A DNA stretch of 64,000 nt from Ligula intestinalis (GCA_036362985.1 JAYGXS010000009.1:20177647-20241646), one strand, 5' to 3'; numbered from the stretch's first letter, positions 43,875 to 55,556 are shown. Made by a program: numbers and translations. The notes: generated from the sequence alone by a model not told the origin.

Positions 43875-43896
43875 GGGGGGGGGGGGGGGGGGGGGG
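43875..43896 (+). repeat. Run of 22 G
   Basis: Uninterrupted G22 on plus (C22 in the bZIP pre-mRNA). Runs like this are prone to length error in assembly and can form quadruplex DNA. Confidence 0.9.
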
Positions 43897-44214
43897 CGCA
43901 GTTGTGTTGGTAGCAGGTCTCTTGTTCTCACACGTTCAGGGACGTCAAAGCCAGCGTCAAAATAAAACAAGACGAGCGAGCTAGCGAGCGAGCGAGCATG
44001 TGACTTGCAGTGGATGCCCTATCGTGCGAAATGTCAAAAGACCTTCTGAAATGTGTTTTCGATTCGATTCAATCCTGTCTTCATAGTCACTATGTGACTG
44101 CCTGCGCGGGCTCGAATTGCGAGCTCCTGGGCAAAGTTGAACTTAACTGTGCCTCTACTAGACCGGCGAAGCACATATATTCATCATATTTCCGATCTCA
44201 ATCGAAAAATCAAC

Positions 44215-44395
44215 AACCCCTTGGTGCAGTGGTAGAGTTTTAAACTCAATAACCAAAAGTCCCGGGTTCGAATCTTGAGAGTTACAGCCTTTGAGATTGG
44301 GTATCGCTGACTGAAGACGGCTAACAAGTCATAGATATTCATCCTAGTCTCCCTTTTCTTCGTTGGTTATGTCTTTCTGCCAATATAATACATGA
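44215..44395 (+). mobile_element. tRNA-derived SINE with clear A and B boxes
   Basis: A box TGGTGCAGTGG (44222-44232) and B box GGGTTCGAATC (44264-44274), 42 bases start to start as in tRNA genes. The shared body follows (TTGGGTATCGCTGAC, then GACGGCTAACAAG). These internal boxes would drive RNA polymerase III. It is not a functional tRNA gene, because no consistent cloverleaf or 3' acceptor half follows. Confidence 0.7.
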
Positions 44396-45009
44396 TATTG
44401 TGCTCTCACAGATACGTGAAGATGACAGTTCACAGAAGCACCGAGTCGTTCCTCCCATTTAGACTTTAACACTCAGTGCATGTCTCCAGACTCACCAACT
44501 GACACAGTTGGCCGGACCAGCTATACAGGATTATGCGCTGGAAACAAAGAGCCACGTTCTAACATCTGCTGCTGGCAACAACTTAAGTTGTCGTTGTCGC
44601 CGCGAGGCAAAATGACCCAACAGATTAACCTGTCATGATGCACATTCGGCCCATGAAACTAGTTGTCTTTAAAAGTAATCGCAGCAGTACTCAAACCTGC
44701 CACTTAAGTGGCAATCTGATGTTAGTGGGACTTAAGATGACTCAGCAAAGTTGTTAGCTCCAACACACATAGGTAAAAGTAGTCCAGCTAGTTACTTGCC
44801 GACGGGTAGCGCAACAGAGACATACAAATGCAGACAGCTTGGTTTCCTGGGACTTTATGTAAACGTGGTGTCCTTTTTAAACGTCAATACTGGTTAGATT
44901 TTGTCCATCTGTATGTGAGCGTTTCCTTTATGTTCCAGTGTTTTGTCCAATTTTGTTATCCCTTCTTCTTCAACTGTTTTTGTTTCACGGTTTCAAAGAT
45001 TATGTAGTG

Positions 45010-45367
45010 ACCTAACTTCGTATGCAAGGCTCAACTTCTCGCGGCTGCTAGCAAAAATGCACGTATCAGTGTCTGCTTAAGACAATCCGGTCTGGCCAAT
45101 CATCTCCCAGTGGCTGACTCACACATGACCACGCTGGAGATGTTTTGATAAACGCCACGCTCTCACATCTCCGATGCTGCCCCTATCGGGTGCGGACGCA
45201 TGTTCATCAGACAGTCAACTTCCTCCATCCTATTCTCCACTACCTCTGTACAGAATGCACTATTCCTTCAACCAGGCGTCCCGTTTTTTTCTCTTTCTAC
45301 GCGGAACCGGGTCTGAGGATTGCTGTGAAAAGGGTTTTCCCCGTTAACCTAAATCACTGCGATAAGA
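45010..45367 (-). mobile_element. R3 long-TIR element, one-ended copy (right end)
   Basis: It contains GGCTGACTCACACATGAC and CTCTGTACAGAATGCAC with GCGGAACCGGGTCTGAGG, and ends CACTGCGATAAG. No left partner is visible upstream. It shares its inner part with the stretch at 43140-43310. Confidence 0.5.
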
Positions 45368-45899
45368 GCGTTAGACGCGCCTTTGAAGACTAAGCACTAC
45401 AGAAACACCTTTCAAATCTGAATTCAGGGAATCCCAATTGACCGAAAAATCTGCATTGTGTCATAGCAGGCAAGGAGTTGGTAGCCATGGTAGGGATAAA
45501 TGACTTATTGCCGTGCGTCAGTGAGGCTTGCGGGTCGTAATGCTGACCGACCAATCAGCGAGCTGTCTCAAGGTTGCAGTGCAGTGGTTGCGTGTACACG
45601 TGGATATGTGCGTGTATGCGCAAGATAAATAGTATCGTACCGCAGCAGGTCAGCGATCAATAGGAGAGATCAACCACAGCAGTACGGATCGATATTCTAT
45701 TCAGAGTTTCCCTAAGACTAGATGACTTCACGCACGCATCCTGCGGGCGAAAACCACTACCAGCTAGCTGCTCGTGACGTCCATTAAGCATCCGATCCGA
45801 TGTCCATCTTCTGGCCTCCCGGCCAATCCTAAAGAACGAACGCGGATGCAAGTCGATGCACTGAGCAGCGACTTCATTCCCTACAAAGACAGGAGGACT

Positions 45900-46275
45900 G
45901 GAATGGCCATTTTCGGCTTATTAACCGTCATCAGTCAGCCATACCCAAGCCCAGGGGTAGCAACCCCCTAGGTTTAAACCCATGAGCTTGTTGGTTAGAA
46001 GTTCTAAGCATTGCACTCCGGCTAGTTGCCCTGCCGGTTTCGATGGGGAATATACAAAATAATAGGCGTACGCTCATCAATCTGTTACGGGACTCACTCG
46101 TCCCGTTGTGCCTTGGGGCGCGCTCTCGAGGCCCGCCAATAGCCGCTCAACGACTAGTATCTTACATGTAGAAATAAATTCGGGACAAAGACAAGGCAGA
46201 CTGGGATGACTGTTTCTGGCTTATTAACCATCATCAGCCAGCTATATCCGTACCGATCGGCGAGCGCCCATCTAC
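45900..46275 (-). mobile_element. tRNA-derived SINE copies (two adjoining pieces)
   Basis: At 45900-46045 the minus strand has a degenerate tRNA-like head and the body motif GGGCTTGGGTATGGC. At 46190-46275 a second body fragment repeats ATAGCTGGCTGATGATGG. They are in the same orientation, opposite to the SINE at 46311. Confidence 0.5.
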
Positions 46276-46310
46276 CATCATGTATTTTCTCGACTAAAAC
46301 CAGCAAGGCA

Positions 46311-46490
46311 ACGAGCCCGTGGCGCAGTGGTTAAAGCGTTGAACTTTTTACTAACATGGTCGCGAGCTCGAGCCTCGAGGGCTGCCGCTCCTGGGGGTTG
46401 GGTATGGCTAGCTGACGACGGCTTATGAGCCAAAAATGGTCATTTCAGTCGCCCTCTTTTCTTTATCGGTAATTTAGTTCTGCCTATAAA
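46311..46490 (+). mobile_element. tRNA-derived SINE
   Basis: A box TGGCGCAGTGG (46320-46330) and B-like GAGCTCGAGCC (46363-46373), then TTGGGTATGGCTAGCTGACG. AGCCC at the start can pair with GGGCT after the B box, a remnant of the tRNA acceptor stem. The source tRNA is not certain from sequence alone. From 46490 to 47200 I see no gene; the frames at 46722-47021 are GC-rich or AT-rich noise. Confidence 0.65.
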
Positions 46491-47726
46491 AACCAGTTTA
46501 ACCGTGATTCCAATAGCTACTTCCAGGAAAGCTCACCTTATTGCAAATTCACAATAATTTTATAGCACTGCAATCGCTGTGTGCATGGAAATGTGTGCAA
46601 CAATTGGGGGGTATATGGTGTTCGGCTGGGGGCTGAACGTAAAGGTCGTGGCAGATCGCATAATCTTCCTCGCGTAGGTGGTGGCTACGCCTAGCATCCC
46701 TGGCTGGCATCCAGCTCTCACTTGTGGCTCCCCGGAGCTACGCTTGCCTGGCGGCCACCCCCGGCTCCCCGCCTCGATCCGCGGGCTAAACCAAGTGAGG
46801 GTCTCCGGTGTGTGTGCGTGTCCCCACGCCCGGTATGTCCCCAGGTTGCAGCAGTAGGAATCATAGTAGACGTAGGTGGTGGCAGGAAGCTAATTACTGT
46901 ATACCATACCATTGTCTGTTTGTATTTTATTGTTTATTTTCATTTTACTCTTTATTATAATCTTGCTACACTTGCTATCCATATATGTTTTATCATTATT
47001 ACCACTAGCTTAAGCACTTAAGTACTCCCGTAACGTTGCCCATCTGCGTAATCTAATCGATATCCGCGAGTCTTAACATTGCATCCATTGTTTTTTATGC
47101 GTATGCATGCCTGATTCTCTATTTATTTTATCTTATTATTTTTCCAATCGATATTTGTTATCTTTTACTCTGCCTGATATTTCTCTAGTGCTGTATCTTC
47201 TACCATATCTATACCATTTTAGAACCTGACAGTTATAGTCACCCCATTCCATTTTAGCGATGCCTATACAAATAGTCATCACACAACCATGACTAGCACA
47301 CTTAGTTTTAGCAGAGTTTTTTGTCTCCTCAGCTACACTAGTAACAACTCTACTCATAGTAGTAGCTCTACCAGCGGTCAGATGCCCCCAGCACTAGAAT
47401 GCCTCTTAGCATGACTGGAGACAGTGTCCCCTTAACCACTACTGCTACTAGGATACGTACTGCTGCTCCCAACCCCACTCCCCAAATAATTTTCCCCCCA
47501 CGGTCTTAAAAGTCCTATGGCGGTGCAACAGCAAAGTTATAGGCGGCTCGTAATCAAGTGGTCGTTCAACACTAAATCACTCGTGGCCCATGGTGTTCTT
47601 CGGCAGCAGTTACTTGTGACAGGCAGTCCTTCTAAAAGGCAGTGCTGCCGCCCCTCGCGAGAGGGTTGATGGACCTAGAAAAGGTGGATTCCAAACACGC
47701 TGGGTCACGACATCTGCCAGCTGACC

Positions 47727-50550
47727 GTGGCTGTCAGACTGCATGCACGCGGTCGAAACACTACAAACGCAAATCAAAACTTCGCTCTTCCCCACCCTCC
47801 CTCTAACCCGTTTCCTTCCCGCAGGACAGCTCCTAGAGCTCACAGGACGACAGCTCCGGGAGCTCAGGTAAGTCCTATCATCTTCGGCGCTTGGAATGTT
47901 CGTTTCCTTTTAGATAACCCGAGGAGCATCCGACCGGAACAGAGAACAGCGCTAATCGCCCGGGAACTGGCGCGCTTCAAGGTGGACATCGCCGCACTCA
48001 GTGAAACCCGCTTCTCCGGTGAAGGTTCCATAGAAAATGTGCGTGCCGGCTACACCTTCTTCTATGTGGGCCTTCCGGCGGCAGAGCGACGCGAGGCCGG
48101 CGTCGCCTTTGCCACCCGGAAGGACATCGTGGGACGACTACCCTGTACGCCGCAGGGTATCAACGAACGCCTAATGAGCCTCCGTCTGCTTCTTTGGGGT
48201 GGCAAATTCGCCACCATCGTCAGTGTCTACGCTCCTCCGATGACCAGCCCCGACGAGACAAAGAACAAATTCTACGACGAGCTGCACGCCCCCTGGCCTC
48301 CGTGCCGAAGGCGGATAATTTGATTGTCCTTGGCGACTTCAATGCCCGCGTCGGCACAGACCACGCCGCCTGGCGAGGAGTGCTCGGACCCCATGGCCTC
48401 CGAGGGCTCAATGACAATGGACTACTCCTCCTTCGAACCTGCGCGGTGCACCGCCTCACGCTAACCAACACCTACTCCAGCCAACCGCTGCAGTACAAGG
48501 CGACCTGGATGCAGCCAAGATCTCGTCAGTGGCATCCTCTGGATTACGTCCTCGTGCGGCGGCGCGATCTCCAGGACGTGCTGGTGCCAAAGGCAATGCC
48601 GGGTGCCGATGGTGATACTGACAATCGGCTCATTATCTCCAAGACGCGGATCCGTCTCCAGCCACGCAGGAGACCACAAGGTAAGCGACCCCCAGGTAAA
48701 TTGAATACCGATTTTTTAAACTTGCCTGCCAACCGTTTGCGTTTCAGCAACGAGTTGACCCAACAACTGGATAACCCCCCAGTCGTAGATGAGAACACTT
48801 CCGTTGAGAATCGATGGTGTCAACTACGGGACGCTGTTCAATCCCCGGCCGAACGAATCCTTGGGCCTGCACCCCACCCACACCAAGACTGGTTCGATGA
48901 ACATGATGCAGCCATCAGTACTCTCATCTCTGAGAAGAATCGCCTCCGCAACGATATGTCACTCACCCTACCGACGCCACGAAAGCAGCCTACTACCAAA
49001 GTAACCGTCTTGTACAGCAGCGGCTGTGGGAAATGCAGGACGCTTGAATGGCTCATAAGGGTGAGGAAATTCAAGGCTATGCAGACCGCAATGAATGGAA
49101 GAACTTCTTTGCTGCACTCAAAGCGGTCTACGGCCCCGTAGTCAGAGGCACAGCTCCGCTTCTCAGCGCGGATGGTACCACCCTCATCAATGAGAAGACC
49201 CAACTTCTGAGCCGCTGGGCCGAGCACTTCCAAAGTGTACTCAACCGGCCCTCTACCACCTCTGAGGCTGCCATTGACTGGTTGCTGTAAGTGGAAACTA
49301 ATGTTGACCTCAACCTCCCACCCACCCCTGAGGAGACCATCAAGGCTGTGCAGCAGCTGTCCAGCGGGAAGGCACCCGGGTCCGACGAAATCCCAGCAGA
49401 GATCTAGAAATATGGTGGTCACCAACTCATAACTCACCTCACCACCCTGTTCCAAGAGATGTGGCAGCACGGAAAAGTCCCTCAGGATTTGAAAGACGCC
49501 ACAATTGTCCACCTCTACAAGCGTAAGGGGAACCGTCAAGTCTGTGATAACCACCGCGGAACCTTACTGCTGAATATTGCCGGTAAAATCTTTGCACGTA
49601 TTCTCCTCAATCGTCTGAATAGCCACCTGGAACAAGCGCTTCTGCCTAGAAGCCAGTGTGGTTTCCGACATCATTACGGCACCACTGAGATGATATTTGC
49701 CGCACGTCAGCTGCAGGAGAAATGTCAAAATATGCGGACCCACCTCTACACTACGTTCGTAGATCTGACAAAAGCCTTCGACGTGGTGAACCGGCCCGGA
49801 CTTTGGAAGGTCATGCAGAAGTTTGGCTGTCCGGAACACTTCACCCACATGGTTCGATAACTCCATGATGGGATGATGGCGCGCGTCACGGACTACGGAA
49901 CTCTATCTGAGGCCTTCGCAGTGACCAATGGAGTGAAGCAGGGCTGTGTCCTCGCGCCCACCCTCTTCAGTCTCATGTTCTTTGCCATGCTGATGAACGC
50001 CTACTGTGACGAGCGCCCCAGAATCCCCATCAACTACAGAACGGACGGAAACCTTCTCAACATTCGTCGGATGCAGGCCCCCACGCGCGTCTTCACAACC
50101 ACAGTCCATGATCTGCTGTTTGCGGACGACTGCACTCTCAACACCACCACCGAAGCGGATATGCAAAGGAGCATGGACCTCTTTGCAGCAGTTTGCGCCA
50201 AGTTTGGCCTCACCATCAACACGGACAAGACGGTGGTTATGTCTCAATAGCCGCCAGGTGCTGACCTCAACCCCGCGCACATCAACGTCAACGGAGCCGT
50301 ACTGCAGAACGTGGACAACTTCACCTACCTCGGCAGTACGCTTTCCCGCAACACTAAAATAGACGCCGAGATTGCCCGCAGAATATCCAAAGCTAGCCAA
50401 GCCTTCGGTCGGCTCCAAGCCTCCGTATGGAATCGTCATGGTCTTCAACTGTCAACGAAATTGAATATGCACAAGGCTGTTGTGTTGTCAACACGTTTGT
50501 ACGGAGCGGAGACTTGGACTGTCTATGCTAGCCAAGCGCAGAAACTGAAC
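47727..50550 (+). pseudogene. RTE-like endonuclease/reverse transcriptase ORF, copy 2
   Basis: The endonuclease starts with [14 protein letters not shown], absent from copy 1, and continues to [13 protein letters not shown]. Frameshifts near 48285 and 48955 move it through three frames. Stops in the last frame: TAA 49288, TAG 49405, TAA 49858, TAG 50248. The endonuclease catalytic motif reads TDNRLIISK where copy 1 has TDHRLIISK, so a catalytic His is lost. The reverse transcriptase retains VKQGCVLAP and LLFADDCTLN (FADD at 50119-50130). The frame leaves homology after QKLN at about 50550. Confidence 0.85.
47868..47913 (+). other. 46-bp coding segment with intron-like ends
   Basis: It begins GTAAGT after CAG and ends CCTTTTAG before AT, so both ends match splice consensus with a pyrimidine run before the AG. 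It codes in frame for the first endonuclease motif. It is exactly the segment missing from copy 1. Its length is not a multiple of three. Confidence 0.75.
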
Positions 50551-50759
50551 CTAACAGGGCTTATCATGCCGTATCGTGAACTGCCACTACTAAGTATGGA
50601 TTCAAGCCATATCATCAACAGGCTATCTAGCAGCCTAAGTCTTGCGAAATGTGATTTCCTGCCTATGCAGCACTGCTAGTCCTTCTGTTATTAGCAAAAC
50701 AAACACTATTAGCCAACACCACAGTCGTTGCAGTCGCATCGTTCACTCTGCGACAATCC

Positions 50760-51740
50760 TCCGATGAAAGGTAAGCTGCGCTCTTGATCCTGTCCTACCT
50801 GTTCTACTTGTTTCTGTTCTCCCTCTTTTCCTTTTTTCGTTTCGCACTGCCCTAACTTCCCTCTCCTTTTTTCTTACCCCTCATCTGCCTATCTTTGTTA
50901 TCTTCTTGATTTTCCTCTCGTTTCTTGCACTTCTCTCTCTCCCTCCTCAATTTTCCTTTTTTCGCCTTTCTTCTTCTGCCCATCCACGTTGCAAAGTTTA
51001 CCAGCTGTCTCTCTCTTTCCTGTTTCAGCCCNNNNNNNNNNNNNNNNNNNNNNNNNNNNNNNNNNNNNNNNNNNNNNNNNNNNNNNNNNNNNNNNNNNNN
51101 NNNNNNNNNNNNNNNNNNNNNNNNNNNNNNNGGGAGAGAGTGAGGTCGACCTCGGCGCGTTTCTTCCCTCACTATAATAAATCTGAATGCGTCTGAATCT
51201 ATCACGGTGCGCTAAAAGCCGTGGCTTAGAGGGTCTGCCAACTGGTGCGAAAACTCGGGCTCCTACGTAGCTGCTCCTTCTGTACGCATGTGTCTGTGTG
51301 CGTACGGGAGGAGAGGGAGGACTGAGAGTCAGGCTGCAATGGCTCCTTCTTAATGTGGCCTTTATGGCGCTCCCGCGCAGTCGGGAGCATACCTAGCGAG
51401 ATGGCTGATGCAAGTGTGCGCGTGTTGAGTGATTACAGTGCCAGCCATCTACACCCTCCCTCATCCACGGTCTTATTGACTTTGTCTTTACACCGGATAC
51501 GGAGGTGGGAGTGGCGAGCAAGTGGGTAGATTCTGCGCGAGTCTGCCTAAACTCCTGTTTCCTCTCGTGACAGTTCTCTGCGTTGCTCCCACTTGCTGTC
51601 GCTTTCGTGTTGCTTGCCCAGCTTGCCTCTGTGTATGTTGCGGCTTGCTTTAGCGTTTGCTGCGGCTCGTTGAAGCACGTGGTGCGCATCTTCGAAATCG
51701 ACGGGGAAACTGTCGTGTGCAACAACTAGGCATCCTGTTA
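50760..51740 (+). other. 3' UTR of RTE copy 2
   Basis: AAAGGTAAGCTGCG, a pyrimidine tract of about 200 bases, CTGTTTCAG, the N gap, then GAGTGAGGTCGACCTC, CACTATAATAAATCTG and finally GAAATCGACGG with AACTGTCGTGTG. Same order as copy 1. Confidence 0.65.
51032..51131. other. Assembly gap of 100 N
   Basis: Placeholder-length gap inside the 3' UTR of RTE copy 2. Open frames crossing it are artefacts. Confidence 0.99.
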
Positions 51741-53028
51741 AATGAAACCGGTAGCAAATCTCTGTGACTGAACGGGCCACGAAGTGGGTTCCCATGGCTC
51801 AGTCACATCAACACGTTCACTCTGAAAGTGCATAAGAAAGGTTCAATTGTGAGTTGTAGGGTCCACCCACAGTCTGGATTTGGCAAACAGCGACCAATCA
51901 TGGGGACCGGATTATGCAGGGGATGAAATGCCAGGCCTGCGCGCTTGCTAACCACGACACTCGACTGGATCCGTGCCTCGGACGAATACTCTAGGGATCG
52001 GAGAGAAAAGGTCAGCGATTCATGGCCGTATCTGGGATCCAGATGACACCTGATAGCCCAGACTCCCGACCAATCATGCAAAGACCATCCACGCGACAAT
52101 GCGCACGCAGTCTACACAAACTGACTTCGCCCTCACGGTTTGTATGCCAATAGGACCGTTTAATCAGCCCGTGCGCAACGAGGATGCGAGTAAGCAACTT
52201 CGAGAAAGAACACTGTACTGGCCATTTGTGGCAAATTTGCCTTCGGTATCTAATTATCCCTCCGACCCCAGAAGGAATATGCTTTGAATTTAAATTGTGG
52301 TTCGTTTGGTTCTTGAGCTCCACGTTTAAGGTACTTAGCCTTGTTTCCGCGGTTTAGGTTGACTATATTTTAGAATGGACTGACTGGTTGAGACTGAAGG
52401 ACTGCAGAAATACGGCATGCGGAATATGAACTGACGGCGAACATTGAGGCAACTTCGGTCTTCCAGGAGTATACTGCTTTCAAATAAAATTTATGTGTGC
52501 TCCTAAGATGTATAGTGGGACTTCATAGTCTTTTAACCTAACCTTACACAAAATGCAATTAAGGATACTGACAAATGTGCGATACCTCAAGTAACCCCGG
52601 ACTCTTTAGGCTTCTGTGAACTTAAAAACTTTAGGTTTTCGTGGAATGCAAACTTTTTTTCGAGGATGATGTTGATGCTTGAAAAATATTTCCTGCTGGC
52701 GAAATTACCAAGACATTCCCCGTTGCCTTGGACGGTATTTCTGCTCAGAAAAGTTTGGTCGCTTTCCGAGGTGGTCTAGAGTACCAAGCGTTATTATAAA
52801 ACACTAGCAATTGACACTATGAAAATAGGCAAAATGATGTTGTACCTCTGTTTACTGTGACTAGACTCTTGCCCACATTCAGTTGACTACTTTTACAGAA
52901 GGCTAACCTGTTTCTCACTTTCCATTTTAGCTGCTCAAGCAGCCTGTGTGTTTAATTTAAATAAAATGATCAGTTTACTCAATCACCTGAATTATTTCAT
53001 GCTTACAAAACAGACAGACAAAACTCAC

Positions 53029-53225
53029 TTGGTAAAGACTTCATTCTGCTTTTCACGCAGCTTCTGGCGAGATTTCCGAACGGCAGCGTTGTTTCGTCGT
53101 CGCAAAGCCAGGTACCTCTCATCTGTCGCCGCCTTGTTGGATTTAGCCATCGTATTCTGTTGTCTGCTGCTAGTTGCACTCTGTCTGTTGCCCTGTGGGC
53201 ACGCACGTGAGTCATTTCGTGACAT
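53029..53225 (-). CDS. C/EBP-like bZIP transcription factor, exon 1 (start and basic region)
   Basis: The start is ATG at 53225-53223, chosen because an in-frame TAG lies 36 bases upstream (53261-53259). The exon holds 65 codons plus two bases, ending at a GTGAGT donor. Residues 37-59 are a bZIP basic region (RRRNNAAVRKSRQK) with the Asn45-x7-Arg53 signature. The AVRKSR core is that of C/EBP rather than of PAR, CREB or Fos/Jun families. In one-exon reading it would stop at a TGA two bases into the intron, so the zipper must come from another exon. The short N-terminus resembles C/EBP-gamma-type proteins, which lack a long activation domain. Confidence 0.75.
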
Positions 53226-53339
53226 GGCCGCGTCGTTTTGTAGCTCGTCAAGACCTCGCTACATTAGCCGGCGCGGATGCCGATCCACGCGTAGTGAACT
53301 GCTCCAAAGCAGTCGTTGAAAATCCGTTGTTGACCTTGG

Positions 53340-53465
53340 CTTCTGATTGGTGGAGGGCGTGTGCAATCCAACTTCTTCTGTGCCGCCCACGCACACGCTC
53401 GTCACACTTGCAGGTCAGGGCCCGTTTTTGCGTGTGCTAGTATCTGCCTCAAGCCTGATTGGCTG
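53340..53465 (-). promoter_or_regulatory. Candidate promoter of the bZIP gene with two CCAAT boxes
   Basis: On the minus strand CCAAT occurs at 53350-53346 and 53462-53458, about 120 and 235 bases upstream of the start codon, in GC-rich, CpG-containing DNA. No clear TATA box. CCAAT boxes also occur by chance inside R3 repeats in this window, so support is moderate. From 53680 to 54950 no gene is recognised. Confidence 0.35.
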
Positions 53466-54959
53466 CTACGTTGGAGAAATATCGGCCCGCGGTAGCCGTG
53501 ACATGAGGTCTATCGCGAATCTGCAGGACTCAATGCGTCCTGTAGTCAGACTACGGCCCGTTGTTTTTTTACGTACCTTGCTCGCATTGCAGCTTCTTTC
53601 CAACCAATTAAGGCACCCAGAGGGGTTATCGCGGATCAGAAATGAAATCTACGCGATTCTTTCAGCTGTATGAGAGAAACAGTGAAGTTAGTTGAACGCG
53701 TTGTAACCTGCTATGGTTTTGGCTATGACTCAGGCCAAAACACCTAGTAAAAAACATAAAATCAAAAATGCACTGAGTTTTCCTGGTAGGTTAAAGAAGG
53801 CAGCAGAGCGTGTTTATTTCTGCAGCAAAATGGCCTCGAAAACTGATCCAGGGGTCAGCCTTTTTATCTAGCTGGTGCAATTCACATGCTGAAATGATCA
53901 TCTGTAAGGAGGTTTTTTCAACTGCTAGCAACTGAAGTAAAAGCGTCAGAAGTAGTTTAAGTAGTGTACCTCATATACCCCCTGGTTCCCACATTTCGAC
54001 CTACGGAAACGGTAGTTATAGGGGTTTTATGGATGGGGCATTAGGATAGGCAGTGGAATATACTGTAATAACTGTTCTATGAATTTTCATTTTACTATGT
54101 TTAGCAATGTTGTTGATTTATATCTGCTGATTTTCCTAATCTGCATTATCGTTTAACGTATTAAGGAAAAACCCGATTATCAAAATGCAGGTTTCTTAAA
54201 AATCCTGAAGAAAATAGACATGGTGGTCAGGAGCTCGTCTACTTCCCCTTACCTGAGGTCCAACTTATCGGTCTTGAGTTAGATTAGTTTAGTCCGCGGT
54301 GAAAAGCGTCACGCACAACTTCAATCTACATGCGAAACAACTTACGCCCAGTGGTTGTGGAAAACAAATTAAAATACCTTTATCCACTTTACACTTATTT
54401 CTACAAATTTCCTTCCCTGCCTACCGTATTTTCTCACCCCCGAAAACCCTATAACCCCCGTTTACGTAGAACAGAATGCCGGGACTAGGGGTATATAAGG
54501 TTCGCAACTTAAACTACGTTTGCCCTATAGTTAAAACATCAGCTTACTTCGTAACACTGATTTTTTGCTTTTTTCGCACTTCCTTCTGTTCCAAAAATAG
54601 TGGTATTTCTAAGAAAGATAATAGTACTTGAAAAACCGCAATGCGTCTTTTTTACTAGAGATCGTTCCTTTACGGATGTAGAACTTTGGGGGACACAAAT
54701 TGGGTTGCCTTTACGCATCATGGATTTTATTTTGAAAATCCTTGAATTTCATATTATAGACAGTGGACCGTATATTTCCCGACAGAACATGCAACTATGA
54801 AAGTCCCCCTCCAAGCATCAATTGAATTTAACTGAAAGATGCCTGTATCATGGCTAGTTTGCCCTTCCATTTCCTGCTGGGAGGGGACTGGGAGGAGACT
54901 GGGAGCATATGGGCAATCCCTACGAAATTGCAAACTGCACGAAATCGTACCACCTCTAT

Positions 54960-55085
54960 CATTGCAAGGGTCCGCCGAAATAACTCCCTCAAATATGAGA
55001 AGAAGATTCGAGCGCTTGGACAGCACTTTTACTCGCCTGATGTTTCGACATCCACAAACAGCCACAAACATGTAGCGACCTCGTA
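54960..55085 (-). mobile_element. PLE 3'-end fragment
   Basis: The minus strand has GGATGTCGAAACATCAGGCG and GAATCTTCTTCTCATATTTG, the same order as the 3' tails of the PLEs at 59700-59760 and 57250-57320. The GAAAC and ATC elements are the right half of the hammerhead-like motif. The left half is degraded. Confidence 0.45.
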
Positions 55086-55556
55086 TTCTAAGTCATGCTT
55101 TCCTTGCACGCCTCTGGGACATATCCCGCATGTCTGGGTCTCGTGTCCAACAGAATGTGCGCGCCAGCTGGTATCCAACATCAGGTTAAAGTCACGTACG
55201 TGTCTTCACCCTCTGTCTGTCTTAACTGTCAAATTAAGTTGCAAGGCCGGTCCTCAAAGGACCTTATTGCGAGGATTGCTTACGATTAGACACTTCCAGA
55301 ACTGGTGACCTCACGTCTGGTTGCAGTCATCCAGACTCGGCCAATACACCCATCGGAATGTGACTTTGAACTCGCCCCGCTCATGGCTGAACTGTGCACG
55401 TCTGGGTGTCACTTACTCATTTCTCATATTCTACTCCTTCTACACTTGATTAAATTATCCATAACACTCTGTCCTCCCGCGCCTTATCCTATTTACTAGC
55501 TTATAACCATTCGGATATGTTCTATCACCTATTGTCCAGCCGGACCATTTCGTATC

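Larger units (their letters stand above)
47200..51740 (+). mobile_element. RTE-like retrotransposon, copy 2 (internally deleted)
   Basis: The 5' leader (from about 47200, triplet-rich), ORF (47727-50550) and 3' UTR (about 50760-51740) match copy 1 in the same order. Copy 1 has about 1.2 kb between the AWKLN-type segment of the reverse transcriptase and the GGTAAGCTG of the 3' UTR; copy 2 has about 0.2 kb. The C-terminus and zinc fingers are therefore deleted here. It lies antisense in the bZIP intron. Confidence 0.75.
43028..53028 (-). other. 10,001-bp intron of the bZIP gene, filled with mobile elements
   Basis: The donor GTGAGT (53028-53023) and the acceptor TTACAG (43033-43028) define the intron, phase 2. 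It contains an R3-like partial piece (43140-43310), a 22-G run, SINEs at 44.2, 45.9 and 46.3 kb, an R3 end at 45.0-45.4 kb, RTE copy 2 (47.2-51.7 kb, antisense to the gene) and a 100-N gap. No other host exon is visible inside. The stretch 51750-53000 holds nothing I recognise. Confidence 0.65.

Noticed and set aside
46311..46395. Possible tRNA gene with A and B boxes
   Set aside because: The boxes are followed by the SINE body found in several copies, and no full cloverleaf can be drawn. Treated as a tRNA-derived SINE.
46722..47021. 99-codon plus-strand frame with hydrophobic end
   Set aside because: Starts in GC-rich DNA and ends in AT-rich DNA that codes for Phe/Leu/Ile by composition. 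No splice borders or homology were recognised.
50852..51205. Open frames through 51032-51131 and 62606-62705
   Set aside because: They cross assembly gaps of 100 N and have no meaning.
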